A DNA stretch of 64,000 bases from the NCBI RefSeq assembly GCF_902859735.1, contig NZ_CADIJY010000014.1, positions 54,799 to 118,798 of the forward strand. Reading direction: 5' to 3'. Below are positions 34,519-43,891 of this stretch, piece by piece. The stretch comes from Achromobacter aegrifaciens. Its GTDB lineage: Bacteria > Pseudomonadota > Gammaproteobacteria > Burkholderiales > Burkholderiaceae_B. A program made the translations under genes and the position numbers. Position 1 is the stretch's first letter. Each line of letters starts with the position of its first letter. The notes beneath the pieces are model-generated. The model was not told where the DNA came from, ran no database searches, and worked only from the letters and a program-made list of their open reading frames with translations.

Positions 34519-35781
34519 CTACTCGTTCTTGGCGTACATGTAGTCCCGGCGCCAGGGGTAGGCGAGGTCCGGCGGATTGTCCAGCTCATCGGCGCGTCCT
34601 GTCGCCGGATGCTGGCCCAGGATCTGGTGCAGCGCGATCCAGCCGTGCTCGAACGCCATGGCGCAGCCGGCCAGGTACAGCCGGTAGGCACGCAGCGAAC
34701 GCTCGCCCTGCTCGCCGCCCAGGATGCGCGCCGCTTCAGGCAGGCGCGCCTCCAGCGCATCGCTCCAGGCCCACAGGGTGCGCGCGTAATGCGGCCGCAG
34801 GTTTTCCACGTCCACCTCTTCCAGCCCGCCGTTGGTCAGGGTTTCCATCACCACGCTGACGTGGGTCAATTCGCCGCCCGGGAAGATGTACTTCTCGATG
34901 AATTCGCCCATGCCGTTGCCCAGCTCGGCGTTGTAGACGCCGGCCGCGGTAATGCCATGGTTCATGATCAGTCCGCCCGGCTTGAGCAGGCGGCGCAGCT
35001 TGGCGAAGTAGCCCTCGAGCTGGGCGCGGCCCACGTGCTCGAACATGCCGACCGACGCGATCTTGTCGTAGGGCGCGGATTCGTCCAGTTTGCGGTAGTC
35101 CAGCAGTTCCATGCGGACCCGGCCTGCGAGCCCCTTCTCCTGGATCAGCTTGCTGACATGGGCATGCTGGTTGCGCGACAGCGTGATGCCGGTGGCGTCC
35201 ACGCCGTAATTCTCGGCAGCCCACAGCAGCAGGCCGCCCCACCCCGCCCCCACATCCAGGAACCGCTCGCCTGCGCACAGGCGCAGCTTGCGGCAGATGT
35301 GGTCCAGCTTGGCCTCCTGGGCCTGGGCCAGCGTCATGCCCGGTTCACGGTAGTAGGCGCAGGAATAGACCCGTCGCGGATCCAGCCAGAGCGCGTAGAA
35401 ATCATCGGACAGGTCGTAGTGGAATTCGATCTGCTTGGCGTCGCGTTCGACCGAATGGCGCCAGACCGACACCACCTTGCGCACCAGCTCGGTCAGCCAG
35501 CCGCCGCGCGCCGCGTCCACCGGCGAGCCCGGCAGCAGCGCCGACGCCGCGGCCATCACATCGCGCATATTGCCTTCGATGTCGATGCGGCCTTCCACGT
35601 AATCCTGCCCCAGCACGCCCACTGCGCCTTCGGCCAGGTGCGCCAGCGCAGTCTTGTCGTGCGTGACGAAACGAACGCGGGGTTCGGGCGGCCCCAGCAC
35701 GGCGCCGTCGGGCAGAACCAGCTGGACCGGGACCGGCAGGGCCTGGAGTTTGCGTTCCACAACAGACAACAAAGGATTCAC
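34519..35781 (-). CDS. cfa: Cyclopropane-fatty-acyl-phospholipid synthase
   Basis: A 420-residue SAM-dependent enzyme that methylenates unsaturated acyl chains of membrane phospholipids. It has the SAM motif FLDVGAGWGG (about 174-183), the HYDLSDDFYALWLD segment (121-134), YSCAYY (139-144) and the late motif GMFEHVGRAQLEGYF. The GTG at 35781, with AGGAG five bases upstream, gives the usual N-terminus; the frame stays open further upstream without a good start. It is divergent from a Bcr/CflA efflux gene. Confidence 0.92.
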   Translation of the reverse strand: MNPLLSVVERKLQALPVPVQLVLPDGAVLGPPEPRVRFVTHDKTALAHLAEGAVGVLGQDYVEGRIDIEGNMRDVMAAASALLPGSPVDAARGGWLTELVRKVVSVWRHSVERDAKQIEFHYDLSDDFYALWLDPRRVYSCAYYREPGMTLAQAQEAKLDHICRKLRLCAGERFLDVGAGWGGLLLWAAENYGVDATGITLSRNQHAHVSKLIQEKGLAGRVRMELLDYRKLDESAPYDKIASVGMFEHVGRAQLEGYFAKLRRLLKPGGLIMNHGITAAGVYNAELGNGMGEFIEKYIFPGGELTHVSVVMETLTNGGLEEVDVENLRPHYARTLWAWSDALEARLPEAARILGGEQGERSLRAYRLYLAGCAMAFEHGWIALHQILGQHPATGRADELDNPPDLAYPWRRDYMYAKNE

Positions 35782-35839
35782 GACTTCTCCTCTGGAATAC
35801 GTACGGACCGCAATGACTTTATCGGAAAAAACTTGCAAT

Positions 35840-35867
35840 TTGCTTGTAAGGTTGCCCGTGATACAGT
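35840..35867 (+). promoter_or_regulatory. Possible promoter of the Bcr/CflA gene
   Basis: TTGCTT (35840-35845) and TACAGT (35862-35867), separated by 16 bases, lie about 70 bases before the ATG in the cfa/efflux divergent gap. The fit to sigma-70 boxes is modest. Confidence 0.35.
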
Positions 35868-35936
35868 CGTTTACTTGGCCCAAACCGTGCAACAAACCGC
35901 ATCCGGGCCCTGTCACTGCGCTACCCCGCAATCCAC

Positions 35937-37136
35937 ATGCCCCCATCACAGTCTTTTCGCAGCGGCCTGCCTGGCTGGCTGATACTCATGGGCGCGCTGA
36001 CCGCAATCGGTCCGTTCGCCATCGATATGTACCTGCCCGCGTTCCCCACGATCGCGGCGAACCTGGGCGTGTCGCGCGGCGACGTCGAACGCACTTTGGC
36101 CGCCTACCTGATCGGCCTGGCGATGGCGCAGGTGTTCTATGGCCCGATGGCCGACCGCTACGGGCGCAAGCCGCCGCTGCTGGTGGGGCTGACGCTGTTC
36201 ATGATCGCTTCGCTGGGCTGTGCGCTGTCGGGGTCGGTGGAAGCGCTGACCGGCTGGCGCGTGGTGCAGGCCATGGGCGGGGCCGCCGGCATTGTGATCC
36301 CGCGCGCGGTCATCCGCGACCACTACGAAACCCATGAAGCCGCGCGCGCCATGTCGCTGCTGATGCTCATCATGGGCCTGGCCCCCATTCTCGCGCCCCT
36401 GGCGGGCGGCCAACTGCTTGCCATCACCTCGTGGCGCAGCCTGTTCTGGGTCATGCTGGCCGGCGGTGCGATGTTGATGGCTGCCGTGATCCTGATCATG
36501 AAGGAATCGCTGGCGCCTGAACGCGTGGTGCCCCTGCGCTGGGAAACCATCCTGCGCAACTACCGCGACCTGTTCGCGCATCGCGGCTTCATGGCGCACA
36601 GCCTGGCCGGCGGTTTCGGCCAGGCCGGCATGTTCGCCTACATCATCGGCTCGCCGCGCGTCTTCATCGAACTCTACGGCGTGCCGCCCCAGTACTACGG
36701 CCTGCTGTTCGGCACCAACGCGCTGTCGCTCATCGTCTGCTCGCAGATCAGCGCGCGCCTGCTGCGCACCTACACGCCGCGCCAGTTGCAGCGCCGCGCC
36801 CTGACCTCGCTGGCCTGCGCCAGCCTGGCGGCGGTCGCGCTGACGCTGGGCGGCTGGATGACCCTGCCCCTGCTGATGCTGTGCCTGATCTGCTACATGG
36901 GCAGCCAGGGCTTCGTGAATCCCAACTCGGCGGCGCTGGCGCTGGCGGACCAGGGCAAGCGGCTGGGCGCGGCTTCCGCGCTGTTGGGGACGCTGCAATT
37001 GTCCTGCGGCGCGCTGGCCGGTTTCGCCGTCAGCGCCTGGCAGACCGACAGCGCCCTGCCCCTGACGACCACGCTGGCGGCCTGCGCCTGCCTGTCCTGG
37101 ATCTCGGGCCGCGTGGCGCAATCGCACACCAAGTAG
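35937..37136 (+). CDS. Bcr/CflA-family multidrug efflux MFS transporter
   Basis: A 399-residue, 12-segment drug:H+ antiporter. The N-terminus GPFAIDMYLPAFPTIA and loop 2-3 motif GPMADRYGRKPPLLVG are typical of the Bcr/CflA family, which exports bicyclomycin, chloramphenicol or sulfonamides in other species. The C-terminal half contains GSQGFVNPNSAALALA. It starts 155 bases from the divergent cfa GTG. Confidence 0.9.
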   Translation: MPPSQSFRSGLPGWLILMGALTAIGPFAIDMYLPAFPTIAANLGVSRGDVERTLAAYLIGLAMAQVFYGPMADRYGRKPPLLVGLTLFMIASLGCALSGSVEALTGWRVVQAMGGAAGIVIPRAVIRDHYETHEAARAMSLLMLIMGLAPILAPLAGGQLLAITSWRSLFWVMLAGGAMLMAAVILIMKESLAPERVVPLRWETILRNYRDLFAHRGFMAHSLAGGFGQAGMFAYIIGSPRVFIELYGVPPQYYGLLFGTNALSLIVCSQISARLLRTYTPRQLQRRALTSLACASLAAVALTLGGWMTLPLLMLCLICYMGSQGFVNPNSAALALADQGKRLGAASALLGTLQLSCGALAGFAVSAWQTDSALPLTTTLAACACLSWISGRVAQSHTK

Positions 37137-37490
37137 CCTGGCCGCTTGATTTATTTAGGCTTTTCGTATTAGAATCTAAGTCTTCACATGAAGTTTCCCG
37201 TGCCGGACTACTATGCTTTGTAGTTCAGCACTCTGACCCCAACCGCGCAACGTCTGGCGATTTTCTTAGGAAATCCCAGAGATTCTTCCAAGAATTCCGC
37301 GGGTGGCAGGCAGCGGGTATAAGCACTGGGGCGGACCAGACGGGCTTTAACAGCCACTCCGATCCCCCCTCATCCACTAAGACTGGGTGGCCGGCAAAGG
37401 CAGCGCAAGCGCCTCTACAGCCCGGCGGCTGAAACCCTGTCTACCCCCCAAGCGATGCGCGACAAAAGAACGACCTAAAGAGGTGCATCC
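37137..37490 (+). other. Long upstream region of rpmB with a candidate promoter
   Basis: This 354-base gap precedes the ribosomal protein pair. TTGATT (37146-37151) and TAGAAT (37170-37175), spacer 18, are a plausible sigma-70 promoter that would leave a leader of about 310 bases. The rest is C-rich and contains no open frame or RNA family that I recognise. Confidence 0.45.
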
Positions 37491-37727
37491 ATGGCACGCG
37501 TATGCCAAGTGACCGGCAAAGGCCCGATGGTGGGCAACAATGTTTCGCACGCGAACAACAAGACCAAGCGTCGCTTCCTGCCCAACCTGCAATCGCGCCG
37601 GTTCTGGGTTGAAAGCGAAAACCGCTGGGTCCGCCTGCGTGTTTCGGCCAAGGCCATCCGCACGATCGACAAGAACGGCATCGACGCCGTGCTGGCCGAA
37701 ATGCGTGCCCGCGGCGAACTGGCTTAA
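37491..37727 (+). CDS. rpmB: 50S ribosomal protein L28
   Basis: A 78-residue protein beginning [20 protein letters not shown] with the L28 pattern [19 protein letters not shown]. It is the first gene of the rpmB-rpmG pair, 37 bases before rpmG; this order is standard in betaproteobacteria. AAAGAGGTG before the ATG is the ribosome site. Confidence 0.97.
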   Translation: MARVCQVTGKGPMVGNNVSHANNKTKRRFLPNLQSRRFWVESENRWVRLRVSAKAIRTIDKNGIDAVLAEMRARGELA

Positions 37728-37764
37728 TCAGCCTCCCCGCCAATCTACATACTAGGAGCACGAC

Positions 37765-37932
37765 ATGGCCAAAGGTATCCGCGAAAAGATCAAGCTCGAG
37801 TCGACTGCCGGCACGGGTCATTTCTACACGACCACCAAGAACAAGCGCAACATGCCCGAGAAGATGCTGATCAAGAAATTTGATCCGGTCGCTCGCAAGC
37901 ACGTTGACTACAAGGAAACCAAGCTGAAGTAA
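37765..37932 (+). CDS. rpmG: 50S ribosomal protein L33
   Basis: A 55-residue protein ([20 protein letters not shown] start, [17 protein letters not shown] end), the correct length for L33. It has no CxxC pairs, so it is the zinc-independent (C-minus) form. TAGGAGCACGAC precedes the ATG. A strong terminator follows 28 bases after the stop. Confidence 0.97.
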   Translation: MAKGIREKIKLESTAGTGHFYTTTKNKRNMPEKMLIKKFDPVARKHVDYKETKLK

Positions 37933-37956
37933 TTCAGCCGGTTTTCCCGCAAGTCG

Positions 37957-37985
37957 AAAAGGCCCTGCACCGCAGGGCCTTTTTT
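37957..37985 (+). terminator. Rho-independent terminator of rpmB-rpmG
   Basis: GGCCCTGC-ACC-GCAGGGCC forms an 8-bp stem flanked by AAAA and followed by TTTTTT. It is a textbook terminator immediately downstream of rpmG. Confidence 0.93.
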
Positions 37986-38112
37986 CATTTCTGGCGAGCG
38001 CCGCATGGGGCGCCTTGTCTATTGCCCCGGGGCGAAGGCCCATGTTCCAATTGGGCCGCTGTCATCCGCCGCGCCTGCTGGCGCCAGATTCCCTCTCCAC
38101 GCGATACCTGAC

Positions 38113-39336
38113 ATGTTCCGTCCCTGCCTTACCCTGCTGCGCCGCGCCGTGGCGCCGGCCCTCCTGGCCCTGGCGCTGGCTCCCGCCGCCTCGGCCAAGG
38201 ACAAGGAGCCACCCATCCGCATCGGCGAGATCAACAGCTACAAGGCGATACCCGCCTTTCTTGGCCCCTATAAAAAGGGCTGGCAGCTGGCGCTGGAAGA
38301 GGTCAACGCCGGCGGAGGCGTGCTGGGCAGGAAGCTGGAAGTGATCTCGCGCGACGACAACGGCAACCCCGGCGATTCGGTGCGCGCGGCCCAGGAATTG
38401 CTGGCCCGCGAAAAGGTCGAGCTGCTGTTCGGCGGATTCCTTTCCAATACCGGCCTGGCGCTGACGGATTTCGCCAAACAGCAGCAGGTGTTCTTCCTGG
38501 CGGCCGAGCCTCTCACCGACAAGATCACCTGGCAGGACGGCAACCGCTACACCTACCGTCTGCGCCCCTCAACCTGGATGCACGTGGCGGCGCTGGCCCC
38601 CAAGGCGCTGGCCTTGCGCAAGAAGCGCTGGGCCATCGTCTACCCCAACTACGAGTATGGGCAGTCCGCGGTGGCCACCTTCAAGGCCATGATGACCTCG
38701 TTCCAGTCCGACGTGGAGTTCGTCGCGGAGCAGGCCGTGCCGCTGGGCAAGGTCGATGCCGGCGCCGTGGTGCAGGCCCTGGCCGACGCCAAGCCCGACG
38801 CGATCTTCAACGTGCTGTTCGCCGCCGACCTGACGCGCTTCGTGCGCGAGGGCAATACCCGCGGCCTGTTCGAGAACCGCGCCGTGGTGTCGGTGCTGTC
38901 TGGCGAACCCGAATACCTGGAACCGCTGGGCGCCGACACGCCCACCGGCTGGATCGTCACGGGCTACCCCTGGTACGCCATCGACACCCCGGCCAACACC
39001 ACGTTCGTCGAAGCCTACAAGAAGCGCTACAACGAAACGCCCAAGGTCGGCTCGGTCGTGGGCTACGCGTCCCTCATGTCCATCGCCCAGGGCCTGAAGG
39101 CTGCGGGCGAAGTGGACACCGAAAAACTGGTCGACGCGTTTGCCGGCCTGAAGGTGGACACGCCCTATGGCCCCATCCAATACCGCAAGATCGACCACCA
39201 GTCGACCATGGGCGTGTACGTGGGCGTGACCGCTGTGGAAGACGGCAAGGGCATCATGAAGGACTTCGCCTATATCGACGGCGCACGCCTGCAGCCGCCT
39301 GACGAGCAAGTGCGCAAGATGCGTCCGGCGCACTGA
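38113..39336 (+). CDS. Periplasmic substrate-binding protein, Leu/Ile/Val-type ABC transporter
   Basis: A 407-residue type-1 periplasmic binding protein (Peripla_BP_6). The signal peptide spans about residues 1-28 (LLALALAPAASA). Typical blocks are IRIGEINSYKAIPAFLGPYK, GVLGRKLEVISRDDNGNPGD and PKVGSVVGYASLMSIAQGL. ATG 38113 was chosen since it opens directly on the signal peptide. It is the first gene of a three-gene transporter operon; the stop overlaps the permease start (TGATG). Ligand could be a branched-chain amino acid, amide or aromatic acid. Confidence 0.9.
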   Translation: MFRPCLTLLRRAVAPALLALALAPAASAKDKEPPIRIGEINSYKAIPAFLGPYKKGWQLALEEVNAGGGVLGRKLEVISRDDNGNPGDSVRAAQELLAREKVELLFGGFLSNTGLALTDFAKQQQVFFLAAEPLTDKITWQDGNRYTYRLRPSTWMHVAALAPKALALRKKRWAIVYPNYEYGQSAVATFKAMMTSFQSDVEFVAEQAVPLGKVDAGAVVQALADAKPDAIFNVLFAADLTRFVREGNTRGLFENRAVVSVLSGEPEYLEPLGADTPTGWIVTGYPWYAIDTPANTTFVEAYKKRYNETPKVGSVVGYASLMSIAQGLKAAGEVDTEKLVDAFAGLKVDTPYGPIQYRKIDHQSTMGVYVGVTAVEDGKGIMKDFAYIDGARLQPPDEQVRKMRPAH

Positions 39337-41225
39337 TGAGCCTGTCCGGGCTGCTGCTGCAGCTGCTCAATGGGCTGGCGGACGCCAGCGCGCTGTTCCT
39401 GGTCGCCGCCGGCCTGTCGCTGATCTTCGGCGTCACGCGCGTGGTGAACTTCGCCCACGGCTCGTTCTACATGCTGGGCGTCTACCTGGCCTGGACCTTC
39501 ACCAACTACTTCGGCGACGGCGCCGGCTATTGGGCCGGGCTGCTTCTGGCGGCGCTGGCCACGGGCCTTATCGGCGCGGCCGCCGAATGGCTGGTGCTGC
39601 GGCGCCTGTACCAGGCGCCTGAACTGTTCCAGCTGCTGGCGACCTTTGCACTGGTGCTCATCATCGGCGACGCCGCGCTGGCCATCTGGGGCCCCGAAGA
39701 CCTGTTCGCAGCGCGCGCCCCCGGCCTGTCTGGCGCCGTGCAGATCCTGGGCCGGCGCTATCCCGAATACGACCTGCTGCTGATCGCCGCCGGCCCCGTG
39801 GTACTGGGCCTGCTTTGGCTGCTGCTGATGCGTACGCGCTGGGGCCGGTTGCTGCGGGCCGCGGCGGAAAATCGCAAGATGCTGGCCGCGCTGGGCGTGA
39901 ATCAAGCCTGGCTGTTCACCTCGGCATTCACCCTGGGCGCGTTCCTGGCCGGCCTGGGCGGCGCGCTGGCCGCGCCGCGGGTACCCGCCACCCTGGGCCT
40001 GGACCTGGAGATCATCGCCAGCGCGTTCGTGGTGGTGGTGGTGGGCGGCCTGGGTTCGATTCCCGGCGCCTTCCTCGCCGCCTTGTTGATCTGCTCGGTC
40101 AAGGCATTGTTCGTGTTCCTGGGACAGGTGCAGATCGGCCCCTGGCTCTTCAACCTGTCCAAGCTCACGCTGCTGGCGGAATTCGCCGTGATGGCCGTGG
40201 TGCTGGTCGTGCGGCCCTGGGGTCTGCTGGGCAAACCGCCCGAGCCGGCATCCCACACCGCCGCCCCGGAGCGCCCCATCGCGCCGGCCGGCCGCGGCCT
40301 GCGGCTGGCCTATGGCGCGCTGTTGGCGCTCCTGGTACTGGCGCCGGTGGCGGCCGCTCACAGCCCCTATCTGGCCATCCTGCTGACCGAAATCCTGATC
40401 GCCGCGCTGTTTGCCGCCAGCCTGCATTTCCTCACCGGGCTGGCCGGCATGACCTCGTTTGGCCATGCCGCCTGGTTCGGCCTGGGCGCCTACGGCGCCG
40501 CGCTGCTCCTGAAGCTGGCGGCCGTGCCGATGGAAGCGGCGCTGCTGCTCGGCCCCTTCGCCGCGGCGTTCGGCGCCCTGCTGTTCGGCTGGTTCTGCGT
40601 GCGCCTGTCGGGCGTGTACCTGGCGATGCTGACCCTGGCAGTGGCGCAGATCCTCTGGGCGCTGGCCTATCAATGGGATGACGTGACGGGCGGCAGCAAC
40701 GGCCTGATCGGGCTGTGGCCATCGGCCTGGCTCGCCCAGGGCCCCTGGTTCTATTACCTGACGCTGGCGCTGTGCGTCGCCGGCATCGCCTGGCTGCGCC
40801 GCCTGGCGTTCTCGCCGCTGGGCTATGCGCTGCGCGGCGTGCGCGATTCGGCCCTGCGCGCCGAGGCGCTGGGCATGGACACGCGGCGCGTGCAATGGGC
40901 GGGCTTCGTGGCCGCGTCTTTCGCCGCCGGCCTGGCGGGCTCGCTCTACGCATTTTCCAAGGGCAGCATCGCGCCCGACACGCTGGCCGTGAGCCGCTCC
41001 GTGGACGGACTGGTCATGGTGCTGCTGGGCGGGTTGCAGACGCTGGCCGGCCCGCTCGTTGGCGCTGCGTCCTACACCTGGCTGCAGGATGCCGCCGCGC
41101 GCAGCACCGAGTACTGGCACGCGGTGCTGGGGCTGGCCATCCTGGCCCTGGTCATGGCGTTTCCCGAGGGGCTGGCCGGCGCTGCCTCGCGCCTGGCCGC
41201 AAGCTGGAACAGGAGGCGCGCATGA
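39336..41225 (+). CDS. Fused LivH-LivM ABC transporter permease
   Basis: A 629-residue protein that joins both membrane subunits of a branched-chain-amino-acid-type ABC transporter. Residues 1 to about 290 are LivH-like (VNFAHGSFYMLGVYLAW, GGLGSIPGAFLAALLI). A linker near 300-325 is rich in Pro and Ala. Residues about 330-629 are LivM-like (LTGLAGMTSFGHAAWFGLGA, RGVRDSALRAEALGMD). Such fusions are known. Both neighbours overlap it (TGATG and ATGA). Confidence 0.92.
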   Translation: MSLSGLLLQLLNGLADASALFLVAAGLSLIFGVTRVVNFAHGSFYMLGVYLAWTFTNYFGDGAGYWAGLLLAALATGLIGAAAEWLVLRRLYQAPELFQLLATFALVLIIGDAALAIWGPEDLFAARAPGLSGAVQILGRRYPEYDLLLIAAGPVVLGLLWLLLMRTRWGRLLRAAAENRKMLAALGVNQAWLFTSAFTLGAFLAGLGGALAAPRVPATLGLDLEIIASAFVVVVVGGLGSIPGAFLAALLICSVKALFVFLGQVQIGPWLFNLSKLTLLAEFAVMAVVLVVRPWGLLGKPPEPASHTAAPERPIAPAGRGLRLAYGALLALLVLAPVAAAHSPYLAILLTEILIAALFAASLHFLTGLAGMTSFGHAAWFGLGAYGAALLLKLAAVPMEAALLLGPFAAAFGALLFGWFCVRLSGVYLAMLTLAVAQILWALAYQWDDVTGGSNGLIGLWPSAWLAQGPWFYYLTLALCVAGIAWLRRLAFSPLGYALRGVRDSALRAEALGMDTRRVQWAGFVAASFAAGLAGSLYAFSKGSIAPDTLAVSRSVDGLVMVLLGGLQTLAGPLVGAASYTWLQDAAARSTEYWHAVLGLAILALVMAFPEGLAGAASRLAASWNRRRA

Positions 41226-41986
41226 ACACCGCCCCCCTGCTGCGAGTCCGGGACCTGCGCAAATCATTCGGCGGCATCGACGCGCTGGCCGGCGTGTCCT
41301 TCACGCTGGACGCGGGCCGGATGCTGGCGCTGATCGGCCCCAACGGCGCCGGCAAGTCCACCTGTTTCAACGCGCTGGGTGGCCAGCTGCGGCCCGACTC
41401 GGGCTCCGTCCTGCTGGACGGCCGCGAACTGGTAGGCCTGTCGGCAGGCAAGATCTGCCGGTTGGGCGTGGGACGCACCTTCCAGACCGCGGCCACCTTC
41501 CGCTCCATGACGGTGCGCGAGAACGTGCAGACTGCGCTGCTGTCGCGCGACCGGCTGCTGCTGAATCCGTGGCGCCGGGCCACCCGGCACGCGGCCGAGG
41601 AGGCCATGTCGCTGCTGTCCCAGGTGCAGATGGCGGACAAGGCGCAGGAGCATTGCGGCACGCTGGCCTACGGCGACGTCAAGCGGGTGGAGCTGGCGAT
41701 GGCGCTGGCGCACCAGCCGCGCCTCTTGCTGATGGACGAACCCACGGCGGGCATGGCCACCAATGAACGTCATGCGCTGATGCGGCTGACGCGCACGCTG
41801 GCGGACACCCAGCGCATTGCGGTCCTGTTCACCGAGCACAGCCTGGATGTTGTGTTCAAGCACGCCGATCGCATCGCAGTGCTGGTGCGCGGCAGCCTGC
41901 TGGCCGAGGGCGAACCCGCAACGATCGCGGCCGACGAGCGGGTCCGCGCGGCCTATCTGGGCACGGAAGCGCCGCAGCCGGCCTGA
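41222..41986 (+). CDS. livG: LivG-like ABC transporter ATP-binding protein
   Basis: A 254-residue ATPase with Walker A GPNGAGKST, a signature-like LAYGDVKRVELAMALA in place of LSGGQ (as usual for LivG), Walker B LLLMDEPTAGMA and the switch His in FTEHSLDVVF. It follows the fused permease through an ATGA overlap. No second ATPase (LivF) follows: the next gene is convergent. The stop codon lies in a GCCGGC-CTGA-GCCGGC hairpin at 41977-41992. Confidence 0.92.
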   Translation: MNTAPLLRVRDLRKSFGGIDALAGVSFTLDAGRMLALIGPNGAGKSTCFNALGGQLRPDSGSVLLDGRELVGLSAGKICRLGVGRTFQTAATFRSMTVRENVQTALLSRDRLLLNPWRRATRHAAEEAMSLLSQVQMADKAQEHCGTLAYGDVKRVELAMALAHQPRLLLMDEPTAGMATNERHALMRLTRTLADTQRIAVLFTEHSLDVVFKHADRIAVLVRGSLLAEGEPATIAADERVRAAYLGTEAPQPA

Positions 41987-42005
41987 GCCGGCCGCGCACG
42001 CGGCC

Positions 42006-43778
42006 TCAGTCGTTCCTCAGCCCGTTGGGCTGGCATTCCCAGAAGATCTTGGCCTGGCATCCCTCGCAAATGCCGCGGTCCAGCTTGGCGTAGATCGTAT
42101 GCAGCGCGGTCGCCTTGTCGGGAAAGATATGGTCCTCGCCCAGCCGCTGCAGGAAACCCGTGCGACGCCACATGTCCAGCACTTCCGGCCGCGGGCGGTG
42201 GAAGTACAGATCGCCGCCCATGGCCCGCCTGGCGGCCAGTTCGTCTTCCCAGACCTGCGCGCCCGCCATGTCGATGAAATTCATGCTCTTGGCCATCACC
42301 AGCAGATGGCGCGGCGCGCCGGGCGCCGCGCGCAGCTCATGCAGGCGCTGCGCCACGTGCGTGGCAGCGCCGAAATAGACCGACCCTTCCATGCGCAGCA
42401 GCTTCAGTTGCGGGCACTCCGGCAAGGCATCCGGCGCGTGCTCCAACACCACGAAGCGCCGCTCCAAGCCGCGCGAGTCGAAGCCCATGGTGCGCATCGC
42501 CGGCCGCGAGGTGCGGTGCAGGTAGACCATCAGCGACAACACCGTGCCCAGCAGGATCGCCACTTCCATGCGTATGGTGATGGTGGCAGCCAGCGTGGCG
42601 GCGGCGATGATCGCTTCGCCGCGCTGGGTGCGGATCAGTTGCCGCCAGCGCGGAATGTCGAACAGGGTCCAGGCCACCAGCAGCAGCAGCCCGGAAATCG
42701 CCGCGTGCGGAATCATGGCCAAAAGCGGCGCGGACAGGGCCACCAGCGCCACCAGCAGCAAGGCCGAGAACACGGACGCCAGCGGCGTCTTGGCGCCAGC
42801 CTCGTAGTTGGGAATGGACCTGTTGAGCGACCCGCAAGACAGGTAGCAGGAGAAAAAGCCGCCCACGATATTGGACAGCCCCTGCCCCACGAATTCGCGG
42901 TTGGCGTCGATGCGCTGGCCCGAACGCGTGGCCACGGCCTTGGCGATGGAGATGGATTGCGCCAGCGCCACGATGGTCAGCGCGAAGGCCACGCTCAGCA
43001 GTTCGGGCAAGGCGCGCCAATCGACGCTGGGAATATGGAAAGGCGGCCAAGGTTGGGCCAGCGCACCCAGCACTGACACCGGCGCGCCTTCGGTCAGCGC
43101 GTTGAAGCCCGCGGCCGCCAGCGCGCCCGCCGCCAGGCCCGCCAACATGTAGGGCTTGCGCTTGTCCAGACGCCGCACCAGCAGCGCCACGGCCAGGGTG
43201 GTCAGGGTCACCAGCAAGGCGCCCCAGTGCACCTGCGCCAGATTCGCGGCCAGGCTGGCCAGCAAGGCGCCCGCGCCGTGCGCGCCCGGCGACGGCATGC
43301 CCAGCGCGTCCTTCAGCGCATGCACGGCGATCAGCAGCGCCGCGCCGCTGGTGAAGCCGAACAGCGCCGACGGCGAGATGAAGTGCGCCAGCGAGCCCAG
43401 CCTGAGCGTGCCCACCAGCCATTGCATCAGCCCGACCAGCACGGTCACGGCCAGCGCCAGCTGGATGTAGCCCTGGCTGCCGGCCACCGCCAGCGGCGTC
43501 AACACCGCATAGAGCGCCAACGAGTTGGCATTGGTCGGGCCCGACATGACATGGCGGCTGGACCCGAAGAGCGCCGCGACGATACAGGGAACGATGGCGG
43601 AATACAGGCCGTACTCGGGCGGCAGGCCCGCCAGCATGGCGAACGCCACGCCCTGCGGCAACACCAGCAAGGCGCCCAGCAAGCCCGCCGTCGCATCCGC
43701 ACGCAAGGTCCGCGCATTGACCTCGTCCACCCACGAGCCGAACAACCGGCGCGCGACGCTCATCCCCCCCTGCATCAT
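42006..43778 (-). CDS. SulP-family anion transporter with STAS domain and Cys-rich tail
   Basis: A 590-residue inner-membrane SulP permease (sulfate, bicarbonate or other anion). The transmembrane part covers about residues 30-440 with ALLVLPQGVAFAMLAGLPPE and GPTNANSLALYAV typical of the family, and the STAS domain about 455-560 (FVVLEHAPDALPECPQL, KSMNFIDMAGAQVWEDEL). The C-terminus adds GICEGCQAKIFWECQP, a CxxC-x7-C cluster (Cys571, 574, 582) that I do not know from standard SulP proteins. ATG 43778 was chosen, with a GAGGGA site; ATG 43763 is possible. Anion specificity is unknown. Confidence 0.87.
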   Translation of the reverse strand: MMQGGMSVARRLFGSWVDEVNARTLRADATAGLLGALLVLPQGVAFAMLAGLPPEYGLYSAIVPCIVAALFGSSRHVMSGPTNANSLALYAVLTPLAVAGSQGYIQLALAVTVLVGLMQWLVGTLRLGSLAHFISPSALFGFTSGAALLIAVHALKDALGMPSPGAHGAGALLASLAANLAQVHWGALLVTLTTLAVALLVRRLDKRKPYMLAGLAAGALAAAGFNALTEGAPVSVLGALAQPWPPFHIPSVDWRALPELLSVAFALTIVALAQSISIAKAVATRSGQRIDANREFVGQGLSNIVGGFFSCYLSCGSLNRSIPNYEAGAKTPLASVFSALLLVALVALSAPLLAMIPHAAISGLLLLVAWTLFDIPRWRQLIRTQRGEAIIAAATLAATITIRMEVAILLGTVLSLMVYLHRTSRPAMRTMGFDSRGLERRFVVLEHAPDALPECPQLKLLRMEGSVYFGAATHVAQRLHELRAAPGAPRHLLVMAKSMNFIDMAGAQVWEDELAARRAMGGDLYFHRPRPEVLDMWRRTGFLQRLGEDHIFPDKATALHTIYAKLDRGICEGCQAKIFWECQPNGLRND

Positions 43779-43891
43779 TCTTTCTTGTCCCTCGGCATCT
43801 GCTTTCTGATTGGTTCCGCCTGCGGCGCACAGGGCGGGCGGCGGGTCGTCTAGCGTAATCGCTAGCGCCCCTCGCGCGCAACGCGTCCCGC

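Noticed and set aside
39270-41267. A 665-codon minus-strand frame across the fused permease
   Set aside because: Antisense to a protein with clear LivH and LivM motifs and overlapping operon neighbours.
43850-43865. CTAGCG-TAAT-CGCTAG hairpin after the phosphonopyruvate hydrolase-like gene
   Set aside because: Short stem and no U-run on either strand; not enough to call a terminator.
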